The notes beneath the pieces were generated by a model. That model saw only the letters and a list, made by a program, of their open reading frames with translations. It was not told the DNA's origin and did not search any database. A stretch of 64,000 bases of DNA from JAHBWV01 sp964588385 (lineage in GTDB: Bacteria > Planctomycetota > Phycisphaerae > Phycisphaerales > UBA1924): NCBI GenBank assembly GCA_964588385.1, contig CAZPPG010000009.1, positions 21,856-85,855 of the forward strand, written 5' to 3'. This document shows positions 36,158 to 44,584 of the stretch, one piece after another. Each line of letters begins with the position of its first letter. Positions within the stretch are counted from its first letter, which is position 1. A program made the translations under genes and the position numbers.

Positions 36158-37306
36158 TTAGAAAAGCTGCATCTGGCCGCACCCGTCTACTCGAGGGCGC
36201 CGGAACGCTTCGCGATTGTGCGCCGGCACACGACGATCCAGCCCCGCGCGGCGTGCGAACACCCGGAATGTCTGGCGAATCTGATCCGCCACCGGCCCGG
36301 TTCCGACGAACCTCTCGCCGAACGCCGAACTGCTCAGTTGACCGTCGCGGCACTGGCGGATGAGTGACTCGACGCGGTCGGCGCGATCCGGATAGTGAGC
36401 ATCCAGCCACGCACGGAAGATCGCCTTGTTCTGGTGAGGGAGGCGAACGAGGATGTATGCCGCATTCGTCGCGCCCGCGTCCGCCACGGCTTGGAGGATG
36501 CGGGGGATCTCGTGGTCGTTGATCGCCGGGATCACCGGCGCCACCATGACCGAAACGGGGATCCCAGCGCTCGCCAGCGCACGCACGGTCTCCAGACGCG
36601 ACTGCGGGCTCGATGCTCGCGGCTCCAGCGTGGACGCGAGCGTGTTGTCCAGGGACGTGATGCTGACCGCGGCATGCACAGCCCCGTGCGCATGCAGCTC
36701 GCCCAGAAGGTCCAGATCACGCAGCACAAGCCTGTTCTTGGTGATGATGGAGACCGGTTGCCGACATTCGGCCAGCACCTCCAGGATCGAGCGCGTGATC
36801 CTTCGCTCGCGTTCAACCGGCTGGTAGGGATCCGTGACGCCCGACATGACGATCGTCTCCGGATGCCATCCGGGATTCGAGAGCTCGGATCGCAGCAGGC
36901 GTGCGGCGTCCCGCTTGGCGAAGAGGATCGTCTCGAAGTCGAGCCCCGGAGAGAGCCCGAAATACTCGTGACCGGGTCGCGCGTAGCAGTAGACGCAGCC
37001 ATGCTCACACCCTCGGTAAGGGTTGATCGTCCAGTTGAAGTGCAGGTCCGGGGAGTCCACCCGATTGATGACGGTGCGCGCGTGGTCGTCGCGAATGACG
37101 GTTGCGAGTTGTAGTCCCTGTGGATGCTCTCCGGCCTCCGCGTCCAGATGGTCACCATCCACCGTGAGCGAGACAGTCTCAAATCGCCCCGTGGGATTGA
37201 CGGTTGCGCCTCGGCCGCGAACGCGACCGATACTGCCGCCCGCCGGCGGCTGCGAGGAACGCTCGGAAGTTGTGCCCGTGCTTACGATCTTGGAGGACGG
37301 GTCCAT
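36158..37306 (-). CDS. PA0069-family radical SAM protein
   Basis: 382 aa from the ATG at 37306; a TTG at 37339 would add 11 residues and neither has a clear ribosome-binding site. The [4Fe-4S] cysteines are in GCEHGCVYCYAR (CxxxCxxC), preceded by the NPYRG motif typical of this family (FNWTINPYRGC). Other family marks: GVTDPYQPVERER, IITKNRLVLRDLDLL, and SITSLDNTLASTLEPRA. Related to spore photoproduct lyase-like radical SAM proteins, but the reaction is unknown. The gene is monocistronic. Confidence 0.9.
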   Translation of the reverse strand: MDPSSKIVSTGTTSERSSQPPAGGSIGRVRGRGATVNPTGRFETVSLTVDGDHLDAEAGEHPQGLQLATVIRDDHARTVINRVDSPDLHFNWTINPYRGCEHGCVYCYARPGHEYFGLSPGLDFETILFAKRDAARLLRSELSNPGWHPETIVMSGVTDPYQPVERERRITRSILEVLAECRQPVSIITKNRLVLRDLDLLGELHAHGAVHAAVSITSLDNTLASTLEPRASSPQSRLETVRALASAGIPVSVMVAPVIPAINDHEIPRILQAVADAGATNAAYILVRLPHQNKAIFRAWLDAHYPDRADRVESLIRQCRDGQLSSSAFGERFVGTGPVADQIRQTFRVFARRAGLDRRVPAHNREAFRRPRVDGCGQMQLF

Positions 37307-37354
37307 GTCGAAGTGTATTTGGAGTCTGTTCGGATTCAAGTGTGCCGTGCGTTA

Positions 37355-37395
37355 ATAAGGAAGCCGCCCCGTCCGCTGGTGCGAGCGAGGCGGCT
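37355..37395 (-). terminator. rho-independent terminator of the haemolysin-repeat gene
   Basis: On the minus strand a 10-bp stem (arms 37395-37386 and 37371-37362, one T-G pair, 14-nt loop) is followed by TCCTTATT. It lies 45 bp past the stop at 37441. Confidence 0.65.
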
Positions 37396-37440
37396 CGCCG
37401 TGTGTTGAACCTGACCGGCCGAGGGGTGTGAGCGTCGGAT

Positions 37441-38508
37441 TCAGTTGACCTGCTCGCAGTTGATGATGGTGCCGAATCCGAACGCGATGTCGAAGCCCGC
37501 GCCGCCATCGAGGTAGGGGTTGGACAGGCGGGGGCCGTCGATCACGAGCTTGAGGTAGTCGTTGCCGCCGGCGCCCAACAGGCGGGGCCGACCCGTGACC
37601 GATCCCTTCGCGAAGAAGTCAATGTTGTCGTTGCCGAGGGCTCCGTTGAAGCCCATCAGTACGCGGCCGCTGGCCTCGCTCGAGAACTTGAGGGTGTCGT
37701 TGTCGGCTCCTCCGTTCACGCTGCCCGAGAAGTTCGCGGCTCCGCCCCGGGAGGTGTTGGTCAGCTCGAAGACGTCGATGCCTGCCCCGAGCGAGACCAG
37801 GGTGGCGACATTCGTGGTTCCGGCCCCGAGCGTGTCGATCTTCACGATTGCGGAGTCCTCGCCGGCGCCCATGTTCGGGCTGGCGTTGAGGCTGATCGCC
37901 GCGGCGTTGCTCTTCACCTCCAGCTCGTACTTGTCAATCCCGGTGGTGCCGGTTGAGGCCAGCGACACGGACATGAGTTGAGAGGCCTCCGGTGAGTCGA
38001 TCGAGGCGATCGTCTCGTTGGTGCCCGCGCCCTGGTTGGTGGTCCAGTTCGCGGCGAACGCGCGGGCGAAGGAGTGAACGCCGAAGAAGACTTTGTCCTC
38101 TCCCGAGCCGCCGGTGACGGAGACCGATGACGAGGCGTCCATGATGCTCGAATCGAGCTGGTAGAGCACCTTGACATCGGAGTTGCCCGCGCCGGTGGCG
38201 GCGGTGATCGCAGGGGCGTCGCCGGTGAAGATGCGGAACTCGACGTAGTCGTTGCGCGGGCCGGCGGTGAGATCGATCGAGGCGATGCCGTAGTACACGG
38301 TGGTGGTCGCGCCCGGCACGCCGCTCAGACGCACCTCGCCCGTGATCGGGCCGACCTCGATCTCCATGTGCTGATCGGTTGCATAGGCGCTGGTGTTGAT
38401 GGTCATCGCGCCGCCGGAGACGCTGACGGACTGGGCCGTGGCCGTTCCGGCGACAGTCGCGAGCGTGCCGGCGATGCCCAAGAACCCGACGAGAGAAAAA
38501 TGCTTCAT
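37441..38508 (-). CDS. exported protein with RTX/haemolysin-like glycine-aspartate repeats
   Basis: 355 aa from the ATG at 38508, with GGAGG seven bases upstream. Signal peptide MKHFSLVGFLGIAGTLATVA. The mature part is repetitive and beta-rich, with degenerate calcium-binding-like nonapeptides: GGSGEDKVFFG, GGADNDTLKF, GALGNDNIDFF, GAGGNDYLKLV and GGAGFDIAFG. This suggests a secreted beta-helix or beta-roll protein, possibly calcium-dependent. There is no PEP-CTERM tail; it ends NCEQVN. No secretion genes are adjacent. Function is unknown. Confidence 0.82.
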   Translation of the reverse strand: MKHFSLVGFLGIAGTLATVAGTATAQSVSVSGGAMTINTSAYATDQHMEIEVGPITGEVRLSGVPGATTTVYYGIASIDLTAGPRNDYVEFRIFTGDAPAITAATGAGNSDVKVLYQLDSSIMDASSSVSVTGGSGEDKVFFGVHSFARAFAANWTTNQGAGTNETIASIDSPEASQLMSVSLASTGTTGIDKYELEVKSNAAAISLNASPNMGAGEDSAIVKIDTLGAGTTNVATLVSLGAGIDVFELTNTSRGGAANFSGSVNGGADNDTLKFSSEASGRVLMGFNGALGNDNIDFFAKGSVTGRPRLLGAGGNDYLKLVIDGPRLSNPYLDGGAGFDIAFGFGTIINCEQVN

Positions 38509-38867
38509 GAGAAAGCCTCCATTACTGACATTCTTGTACGCTATCCGCAAACGCTGCGGACACGCACAATCTAGAGGCATTCATCCTGCAATCAAGCGCG
38601 CTCACATCTAATATCGTGTGATATTACATTCGATCGACATGCATGTTTGGCCACCACCCGCATCGCGCGGCGAACCAGTTGGCCACTTGCTTCAATGGAT
38701 GGCCACACCCGTGCTCGTGTGGCCAGGGCGGCTCAGATGTCGACGCGTGGCCACATGCGCCGCCAGAGCCGGCCCGTGCTGGCCGCGCTGGCGTCTACCC
38801 CGGATAACAGGAGGAAGCGACTCGAACAAGCGCACTGGCGATCGAGCGACCGGACTTCAAGGGCGCG
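38509..38867. other. upstream region of the RTX-like gene with TGGCCA cluster
   Basis: 359 bp without a gene. Contents from the RTX-like gene outward: ribosome-binding site, a small hairpin (38545-38559), a promoter (38568-38595), an AT-rich palindrome (38609-38626), and five TGGCCA hexamers at 38648, 38680, 38700, 38720 and 38748. The rest, up to the carbonic anhydrase stop at 38868, shows nothing recognisable. Confidence 0.55.
38568..38626 (-). promoter_or_regulatory. promoter and palindromic operator candidate of the RTX-like gene
   Basis: Minus strand: TTGATT (38595-38590), 16 bp, TAGATT (38573-38568), each four of six to consensus. Just upstream of the -35 is a perfect 7-bp inverted repeat TAATATC-GTGT-GATATTA (38609-38626), placed as an activator or repressor site would be. 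Confidence 0.5.
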
Positions 38868-39827
38868 TCAGTGGTCGTCGCCGTGAACGCGTTGCCCCTT
38901 GTCGTCCGCGTGCGCCTGGGTGGCGTGCCTTTCGACCGATTTGGATGCGTGCTTCGCGTCCGGCTGCTTCTCCGCCGCGCGAGAGGGCGCCTTTGATGCA
39001 GACCTCGCGGGTGATGGCTTCCCGCCGTCGCCCGCGCCCGGCACTGCATCGGCCTCGGTGCTCCGCGTGCTCTCGGCCAGCGCATCGGCCGCTGATTGCG
39101 TGGCGCGGCTGATGATTGCCCCCTGCTGCGGGTGCTGCCCGAGCCACTCAACACGGCCATCCTCGACGCTGTAGACCGCTCCGACCACCCGAAGCGTGCC
39201 CTGTTCCGCGGCCTTCGCGATGGCGGGACTTGATGAGATCAGGTCCGAGATTGAGCGCATGACATTCGCGCGGACAGCCAGCGGGACGATCGCATCCGCC
39301 TGTGCATCGGGGGATGCGGCCCGTGCCTCCGCGATGGCGGGCGCGATCGGAGCGAGGATAGCTCCGATGTTGCCGGGCGCCTCACCCCCTGAAGCCGCGG
39401 CCTTCACCGCACCGCAGGAAGAGTGTCCGAGAACCACGAGCAATGGCGACCCAAGGTGCTCAACCGCGTACTCGATGGAGCCGGCCTGGAACGGCCCACT
39501 TGTGTTGCCGGCCACCCGAACAGTGAACACGTCTCCGATGCCCCGATCAAAGACGCGCTCGACGGGCACGCGAGAGTCGGCGCACGCGAGCACAATCGCG
39601 AAAGGCGTCTGCCCCTGCGCCGTGTCGTGCACGCGGGAAGTGCCCGCGTTGCGGTGTTCGCAGAGGCCGCTGGAGAACCGCACGTTGCCTGCCATCAAGA
39701 GGTCAAGAGCGTCGGTGGGCGTGTAGCGTTGCCCGTCGGGGGGCGACGCGAAGGCTGCGCCGGCCAATGACGTGACGGCACTCGCCATCGAGATGTGTAT
39801 GAGAGACGGAAGGTGTGCGATCTGCAT
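38868..39827 (-). CDS. exported beta-class carbonic anhydrase with long charged tail
   Basis: 319 aa from the ATG at 39827, with GGAG eight bases upstream. N-terminal signal (MQIAHLPSLIHISMASAVTS, cleavage near AFA-SPP). Beta-carbonic anhydrase domain: VLACADSRVPVERVFDRG (zinc Cys and Asp/Arg dyad) and VLGHSSCGAVKAA (zinc His and Cys), with VRVAGNTSG between. Residues about 245-319 are a disordered tail rich in Ala, Ser, Lys, His and Asp (AEKQPDAKHASKSVERH), ending HGDDH, which is unusual for the family. It would interconvert CO2 and bicarbonate in the periplasm. It is divergent from the histidine kinase gene. Confidence 0.9.
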   Translation of the reverse strand: MQIAHLPSLIHISMASAVTSLAGAAFASPPDGQRYTPTDALDLLMAGNVRFSSGLCEHRNAGTSRVHDTAQGQTPFAIVLACADSRVPVERVFDRGIGDVFTVRVAGNTSGPFQAGSIEYAVEHLGSPLLVVLGHSSCGAVKAAASGGEAPGNIGAILAPIAPAIAEARAASPDAQADAIVPLAVRANVMRSISDLISSSPAIAKAAEQGTLRVVGAVYSVEDGRVEWLGQHPQQGAIISRATQSAADALAESTRSTEADAVPGAGDGGKPSPARSASKAPSRAAEKQPDAKHASKSVERHATQAHADDKGQRVHGDDH

Positions 39828-40048
39828 GGCGTGCACTCCGGGAACGCCGAAACGTTCCAACTCGTCTCATCGGCAGACGAAGCCGGGCTGATCGCCGTCC
39901 TCCTGGAGTTATCGCGCGGTTGTCCCGGCGCGATCCGGGCGTCGGCTCGCGCCATTCGCGGTCACAGGCGATCTTGGACTCGAGCAAACTCAGGGCCACC
40001 GAACGCCGATTCTGCGGGGTCGGACGTTGCGGTCCGAGGGAGCCGAGC

Positions 40049-41803
40049 ATGTGGTCGAGTCCACCCGACATCGCGGCATGGATCGGTGAGGACGCGTGCG
40101 GGACCGCGCCGATCCCGTCGGCGCGAGCCGGAGTGGATATGGGTCTTGGGTACCTGACCAACAACGGCAGTTACATGCCCCGCATCGAGTGCCTCCGCAA
40201 TGCCGCCGGTGAGCCGGACTGGCCATGGATCATCATCCTCGCGCTCCTCACCGGGGGCGTGATTGTCGCGTACCTGCGCATCTTCATCTTCTGGCTTCGC
40301 GGCTATCTGCGTGAGCGGCCCGCCGATCGCAACCGCAAGCTGATGGATCTGGCCAATATCTTCCTCTGGTGCGCGATCTGCGGCTACGTCATGTCGCTCG
40401 TGATGTTTGTCTGGCCCGCGTACCGGCTGCTGGCGGTGTTCCTGCTCGTGCTGAACATGTGGTGCTGGCGGTTCATCAGGAACCTGGGTGAGCTGAACGT
40501 CTCATTCTCCGCGCGCCGTCTGCAGCGGGAACTCCACGAGGCCAACGAAAGCCGCGAGCGTGAACTGGAGCGTCAGGTTGAGGAGCGCACGCGCGAGCTT
40601 GAATCGGCCCGCAGCGAGGCGATCCTGGCCAACGAGGCCAAGTCGCGGTTTCTCGCGATGATGAGCCACGAGATCCGCACGCCCATGACCGCGATCCTGG
40701 GGTTCGCGGAGCTCCTTGGCGCTGCCGATGCAACTCCCGCCCAGCGGGCCGAGTGCGCCCGCACGATCAATCGACACGGCGAGCATCTCGTGGCCGTCAT
40801 CAACGACATCCTGGACCTCTCCAAGCTGGAAGCCGGGCGAATGACGGTCGAGCTTCTTCCCTGCTCTCCGATCACGTGCGTGTCCGACGTGCTTGATCTG
40901 TATCGGGTCCGCGCCGGGGAACGTGGGATCAAGCTGGAGCTGGTGCGCGAGACCGCGTTGCCCGAGCGCGTCATGACGGATCCGACGCGATTCCGTCAGG
41001 CCGTGATGAACCTGGTGGCCAATGCGATGAAGTTCACCGAGCGCGGGAGCATCCGCGTGCATGTCGCGATGAACCACGACAGCGGACGTGACATGCTGGT
41101 GGTGCGCGTCGTCGACACGGGGATCGGGATGACCAAGGAGCAGGTCTCCCGCCTCTTTGCCCCCTTCGCACAGGCCGACGACTCCACCACACGCCGCTTC
41201 GGCGGCACCGGGCTTGGCCTTTCGATCACGCGCCGACTCGCCGAACTGCTTGGGGGCGACGTCGCGGTGTCCAGCGTTCCCGGGGAGGGCAGCAGCTTCA
41301 CGCTGCGGATCGATCCCGGCGATGTGTCGGGCTGTGAGCCTGTGGAACCGAGCGAGGCGGGGCTCGCCGCGCCCGCGCATGATCGTGATACCGACGCCCG
41401 CCGACCGACCCTCGTGGCGCGCGTGCTCTTTGCCGACGATGCGCCCGACAACCGTCGCCTCTTCAGCCACCACCTGACGCGCGCGGGCGCCGTCGTGGAT
41501 GTGGTCGCGGACGGGCGAGCGGCTCTCGAGGCCGCGCTCGCGGCCTGGCGCCGTCATCGCGGGTACGACATCGTGATGCTCGACGTGCAGATGCCCGAGA
41601 TGGGCGGCGTCGAGGCGGTGCGACTGCTCCGGGAGGCCGGATACGACGGGCTGGTCGTCGCGCTCAGCGCCGACGCGATGAGCGAGGCGCACCGGGCAGG
41701 CCTGGACGCGGGATTTGACGAGTACCTCACGAAGCCCATCGCCGGGAGCGTCCTCATCGACACGCTCCGCTCGGTGATGGATCGACGGGGCATGATTGCC
41801 TGA
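40049..41803 (+). CDS. hybrid sensor histidine kinase with receiver domain
   Basis: 584 aa from the ATG at 40049, preceded by GAGGGAG; the longer upstream frame overlaps the carbonic anhydrase leader and is rejected. Three membrane helices (about 59-84, 103-123, 125-141), a coiled coil (150-190), HisKA with MMSHEIRTPM (His207), ATPase domain with NLVANAMKF, DTGIGM and GGTGLGLSI, and a C-terminal receiver with VMLDVQMPEMGG (Asp512) and LTKP (Lys562). No separate periplasmic sensor domain is evident, so the signal may be sensed in the membrane. No cognate regulator is adjacent. Confidence 0.93.
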   Translation: MWSSPPDIAAWIGEDACGTAPIPSARAGVDMGLGYLTNNGSYMPRIECLRNAAGEPDWPWIIILALLTGGVIVAYLRIFIFWLRGYLRERPADRNRKLMDLANIFLWCAICGYVMSLVMFVWPAYRLLAVFLLVLNMWCWRFIRNLGELNVSFSARRLQRELHEANESRERELERQVEERTRELESARSEAILANEAKSRFLAMMSHEIRTPMTAILGFAELLGAADATPAQRAECARTINRHGEHLVAVINDILDLSKLEAGRMTVELLPCSPITCVSDVLDLYRVRAGERGIKLELVRETALPERVMTDPTRFRQAVMNLVANAMKFTERGSIRVHVAMNHDSGRDMLVVRVVDTGIGMTKEQVSRLFAPFAQADDSTTRRFGGTGLGLSITRRLAELLGGDVAVSSVPGEGSSFTLRIDPGDVSGCEPVEPSEAGLAAPAHDRDTDARRPTLVARVLFADDAPDNRRLFSHHLTRAGAVVDVVADGRAALEAALAAWRRHRGYDIVMLDVQMPEMGGVEAVRLLREAGYDGLVVALSADAMSEAHRAGLDAGFDEYLTKPIAGSVLIDTLRSVMDRRGMIA

Positions 41804-41833
41804 GTTCCGGCTCAGCGGGCCAGGGTCGGACGC

Positions 41834-42481
41834 TCACACGGTGCCGTACATCCGATCGCCGGCGTCGCCGAGGCCCGGCAGGATGTAGCCGCGCTCGTTG
41901 AGCTGGCGGTCAAGGGCCGCCGCGTAGATGCGGACATCCGGGTGTGCCGTTGCAAGATTCGACACGCCCTCCGGGGCGGCGACCAGGCAGATCATGCGAA
42001 GGTCCTTTGCGCCGGCTTCCTTGAGGATGGTGATCGCCTGGATCGCGCTCCCCCCCGTTGCGAGCATGGGATCAACAAGCACCACCGGTCCCGCATCAAG
42101 ATCGCGAGGCAGCTTCCGCAGGTACACGACCGGACGCAGCGTCTGCTCATCGCGGCTGAGCCCGAGATGCCCAACCCGCGCCTCGGGCATCATCTCAAGA
42201 ATCCCCTCGGCCATGCACAGTCCAGCGCGCAGGACGGGCACCACGGTGATCTTCGCCGTGATGCGCCGCGCTTCAATCCGTTCCAGCGGGGTCTGCACCT
42301 CGACGACGCTCGTCGGAAAGGAGCGCGTGACCTCAAAGACCATCAGGCCGGCGATCTGGTAGAGCAGCGCACGGAACGGGCGGTGGCTCGTTGCCACTTC
42401 GCGGAGGTACGCCATCTTGTGCTGAATGAGCGGATGATCGAAGACGACCAGATTGGGATGGGCGTCAGTGGGGGCGGGCAT
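41834..42481 (-). CDS. upp: uracil phosphoribosyltransferase
   Basis: 215 aa. Converts uracil and PRPP to UMP in pyrimidine salvage. Family marks: VFDHPLIQHKMAYLRE at the N-terminus, VPVLRAGLCMAEGIL, VGHLGLSRDEQTLRPVVYLRK (split below 20 residues, family-typical), the PRPP loop VVLVDPMLATGGSA, and the C-terminal DRQLNERGYILPGLGDAGDR uracil-binding region. It starts 3 bp after the stop of the 146-aa protein and is probably in one operon with it. Confidence 0.96.
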   Translation of the reverse strand: MPAPTDAHPNLVVFDHPLIQHKMAYLREVATSHRPFRALLYQIAGLMVFEVTRSFPTSVVEVQTPLERIEARRITAKITVVPVLRAGLCMAEGILEMMPEARVGHLGLSRDEQTLRPVVYLRKLPRDLDAGPVVLVDPMLATGGSAIQAITILKEAGAKDLRMICLVAAPEGVSNLATAHPDVRIYAAALDRQLNERGYILPGLGDAGDRMYGTV

Positions 42482-42484
42482 GGA

Positions 42485-42925
42485 TCATCCGCCGGTCTTC
42501 GGCCGCCCGGACTTGGCGGCCCGGGTCGCGGCGGTCACGCGCGAGAGCGGCCCCTTGACCTTCGCGGGCACAACCGGGGCAGGTGGCTCGATACCGTCCA
42601 GGTGTTCGATCAACTCATCGATGTTGGCGCACGCCAGAGCCGCGGGCACACGATCGCACGCCAGATCGACCACGTCCTGCTTGCCGCCGATGAAGAAGAG
42701 CTTCACGTTCATGAGCTTCTTCGTGGTCGCGAAGTAGTCGGCGATCTCGCGTCCATGTGAGGGCAGGCGATCCAGCGAGACGATCAGCGCCTCAGGAACC
42801 GCGGAGAAGTCAATCTTGGACTTGGCGTCCGAGTGGATGCGGACGCTGTGCCCGTTTCCACGCAGACGCTCCGCGGTGGGGACTGCTTCCTGCTCGTGCC
42901 AGTGGATGTAAACGATGCTGGCCAT
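42485..42925 (-). CDS. unknown 146-aa protein with receiver-like fold
   Basis: 146 aa. MASIVYIHWHEQEAVPTAER, then LRGNGHSVRIHSD and ALIVSLDRLPSHGREIADYF give alternating strands and helices as in a receiver or Rossmann-like fold, but no phosphorylatable Asp pattern is convincing. KLFFIGGKQDVVDLA follows. The C-terminal 35 residues are Pro/Ala/Lys-rich and ordered-poor (PAPVVPAKVKGPLSRV). It lies directly upstream of upp (3 bp). Homologues of the family are not recognised; a nucleotide-related or signalling role is only a guess. Confidence 0.75.
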   Translation of the reverse strand: MASIVYIHWHEQEAVPTAERLRGNGHSVRIHSDAKSKIDFSAVPEALIVSLDRLPSHGREIADYFATTKKLMNVKLFFIGGKQDVVDLACDRVPAALACANIDELIEHLDGIEPPAPVVPAKVKGPLSRVTAATRAAKSGRPKTGG

Positions 42926-43047
42926 GTGCTACCTCGGGACCAACATGATAGAGGGTTCACTCGTCCGATTCGACCGAGCGTCCCAATGGACATCCCCACG
43001 CGTGCCGGGCACGTCGCGGTTCGTGGAATGATTCCAAGCAGGGAAAG

Positions 43048-43118
43048 CTGGGGATCTAGGATTCGAACCTAGACTAACTGATCCAGAGTCAGTCGTGCTA
43101 CCGTTACACCAATCCCCA
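43048..43118 (-). tRNA. tRNA-Gln (anticodon CTG)
   Basis: 71 nt. The acceptor stem pairs TGGGGAT (43118-43112) with ATCCCCA (43055-43049), discriminator G. D-arm contains GGTGTAACGGTAGCAC; the anticodon stem-loop is ACTGA-CTCTGGA-TCAGT, giving anticodon CTG; the T-arm has GGTTCGAATCC. CCA is not encoded. It reads CAG, matching the GlnRS encoded at 13693. Confidence 0.95.
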
Positions 43119-43419
43119 ATCGGCGCGGCCTGACGGGCTTTGCCACGGCGAAGTGTACGCCTCGCGGCACCAGTGGCCAAGGGGGCGTTTCGGAACACCC
43201 GTCTCTTCCCGTTTCTCCTCCCTTCGCTTTCATCCCGCGTTTCGTCCGAAAGCCAACCCGGATGGCCCTCGGCATCGGAACCGTCTGCACGGCGGGAGAC
43301 CTGCGCGCACCACGACGTCCACGCCGCGTTACACGCCACCATGAGGCGACTTGGAGTTGTTTGGGAGATATGGACTTACGACAATTGACAGCAGGTCCGT
43401 CGGAGTTATTCATCCGATG
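43119..43419. other. intergenic region between tRNA-Gln and the STAS gene
   Basis: 301 bp without a recognisable gene. A TTGACA on the plus strand (about 43386) has no gene downstream in that direction. The tRNA promoter should lie here on the minus strand but could not be fixed. Confidence 0.4.
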
Positions 43420-43932
43420 TCATCCGCCGCGCTCGACGCGCTCGATGGCCTTGAGCACGTCGGTGCAGATCGGGAAGAGCCGGTCGAGTTGGGTCAGCTT
43501 GAAGAGGAACTGGACGTTGCGGTGCGTGTTCACGAGCGCGATGCGGCCGCCGAGGGCGTGGAGTTGAGTCAGAAGAGAGACGAGTGAGCCGATGGCGCCT
43601 GAGTCCATGTACTCGACGTTCTGGAGGTCGAGTACGAGATGGCGTGGGCGCGTCACATTCCCGGGTGTGGAGCCTGGCACGAGGACGTCGCCTCTGAATC
43701 GTGCGGCGAGCTCTTCGACAAGGCGTTCGGCATCCGGCCCGGAGAGGGCCTGGATGACGACGATCGCGATCAGGGCCTGCCCCAAGGAGTCATAACGCGC
43801 GAGTTCGCAGTTGGGGGCAAGGTGGCCGAGATCGTCGGCCTTGCGCAGGGCGCGCAGTGTCTGGTCCGACAGCACGGGTGAGTTGTGCATGTCGCGCGAC
43901 TTGGGCTTTCGGCCAAAGAAGTTCCCGAGCAC
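43420..43932 (-). CDS. STAS-domain protein (anti-sigma factor antagonist-like)
   Basis: 170 aa, starting at GTG 43932, which has AAAGGAGG seven bases upstream; the in-frame ATG at 43977 lacks one. Residues about 70-165 form a STAS domain: LVLDLQNVEYMDSGAIGSLV, with Ser in the DSGAIG loop where SpoIIAA-type proteins are phosphorylated, then GGRIALVNTHRNVQFLFKL. An extra strand segment (GDVLVPGSTPGNVTRPRH) precedes it. The N-terminus (NFFGRKPKSRDMHNSPV) is basic. Such proteins bind anti-sigma kinases; no RsbW-like kinase is adjacent. It lies 56 bp downstream of the 116-aa gene. Confidence 0.85.
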   Translation of the reverse strand: MLGNFFGRKPKSRDMHNSPVLSDQTLRALRKADDLGHLAPNCELARYDSLGQALIAIVVIQALSGPDAERLVEELAARFRGDVLVPGSTPGNVTRPRHLVLDLQNVEYMDSGAIGSLVSLLTQLHALGGRIALVNTHRNVQFLFKLTQLDRLFPICTDVLKAIERVERGG

Positions 43933-43988
43933 GTTGACCCCTCCTTTGGATCGTCGCGCCTCCACCCGCTCCCGCATTGACGCCCGGC

Positions 43989-44339
43989 TCAGGTTCCCCA
44001 GCGTCGGGTGCTGTTGTCGGGAGAGGTAGGCCGCGTGAGGGGCTTGGCGCGTCCGTAGCCGCTCTTGGAGGTGTCGGGAGATGCGGCGCTGACGCCGATC
44101 GACAGCGGGGGCGTGGGAGCCGCGGCGCCGATGAGCGGCGACGAGGTGGGAACGACGGCCCGGGTCTCTGCGGCTTGCGCGGTGGCAGCGGGGACGGGCG
44201 GGGAGTTCGGTCCCGCGCCGATCATCGGTCCATCGGTCGGAGACTTCCCGAGGCGCTTGTCGCGTGCCTCATCGATGGAGCGATCCATTCGATTGAGAAG
44301 ATTTTTGACCTTGTTGAACGCCTGTCCGTCGGTTGCCAT
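43989..44339 (-). CDS. unknown 116-aa protein with Pro/Ala-rich tail
   Basis: 116 aa from the ATG at 44339, with AGGAG seven bases upstream; the longer frame upstream is rejected. Residues 1-35 form a charged helix (FNKVKNLLNRMDRSIDEARD), and the remainder is low-complexity Pro/Ala/Ser/Thr (PVPAATAQAAETRAVVPTSS) ending basic (KPLTRPTSPDNSTRRWGT). No family is recognised. Just upstream of the STAS gene on the same strand, so possibly co-transcribed. Confidence 0.65.
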   Translation of the reverse strand: MATDGQAFNKVKNLLNRMDRSIDEARDKRLGKSPTDGPMIGAGPNSPPVPAATAQAAETRAVVPTSSPLIGAAAPTPPLSIGVSAASPDTSKSGYGRAKPLTRPTSPDNSTRRWGT

Positions 44340-44584
44340 GCGGTGTCTCCTGCCGCGGAAGCATCGGCGTGGTTTACGGTCCTCTTTGTGGTTGGGCGGG
44401 AGCAACGGGGCAAGAGCGAGAAGGCGTAAGGATCGTGCGGGCTGGAGCGGGCCGGGCAGGTCCGCATTGGGCGTAAATGCCCAAGCCAGAGGGGATTGCG
44501 GAGAGGGGGAGATGGCTGAGCTGGGCCTGGCACGGCGGGGCGTTCTCATGAGGTTGCCGCCCTTGGAGCGGTTAGGATGGAAGC

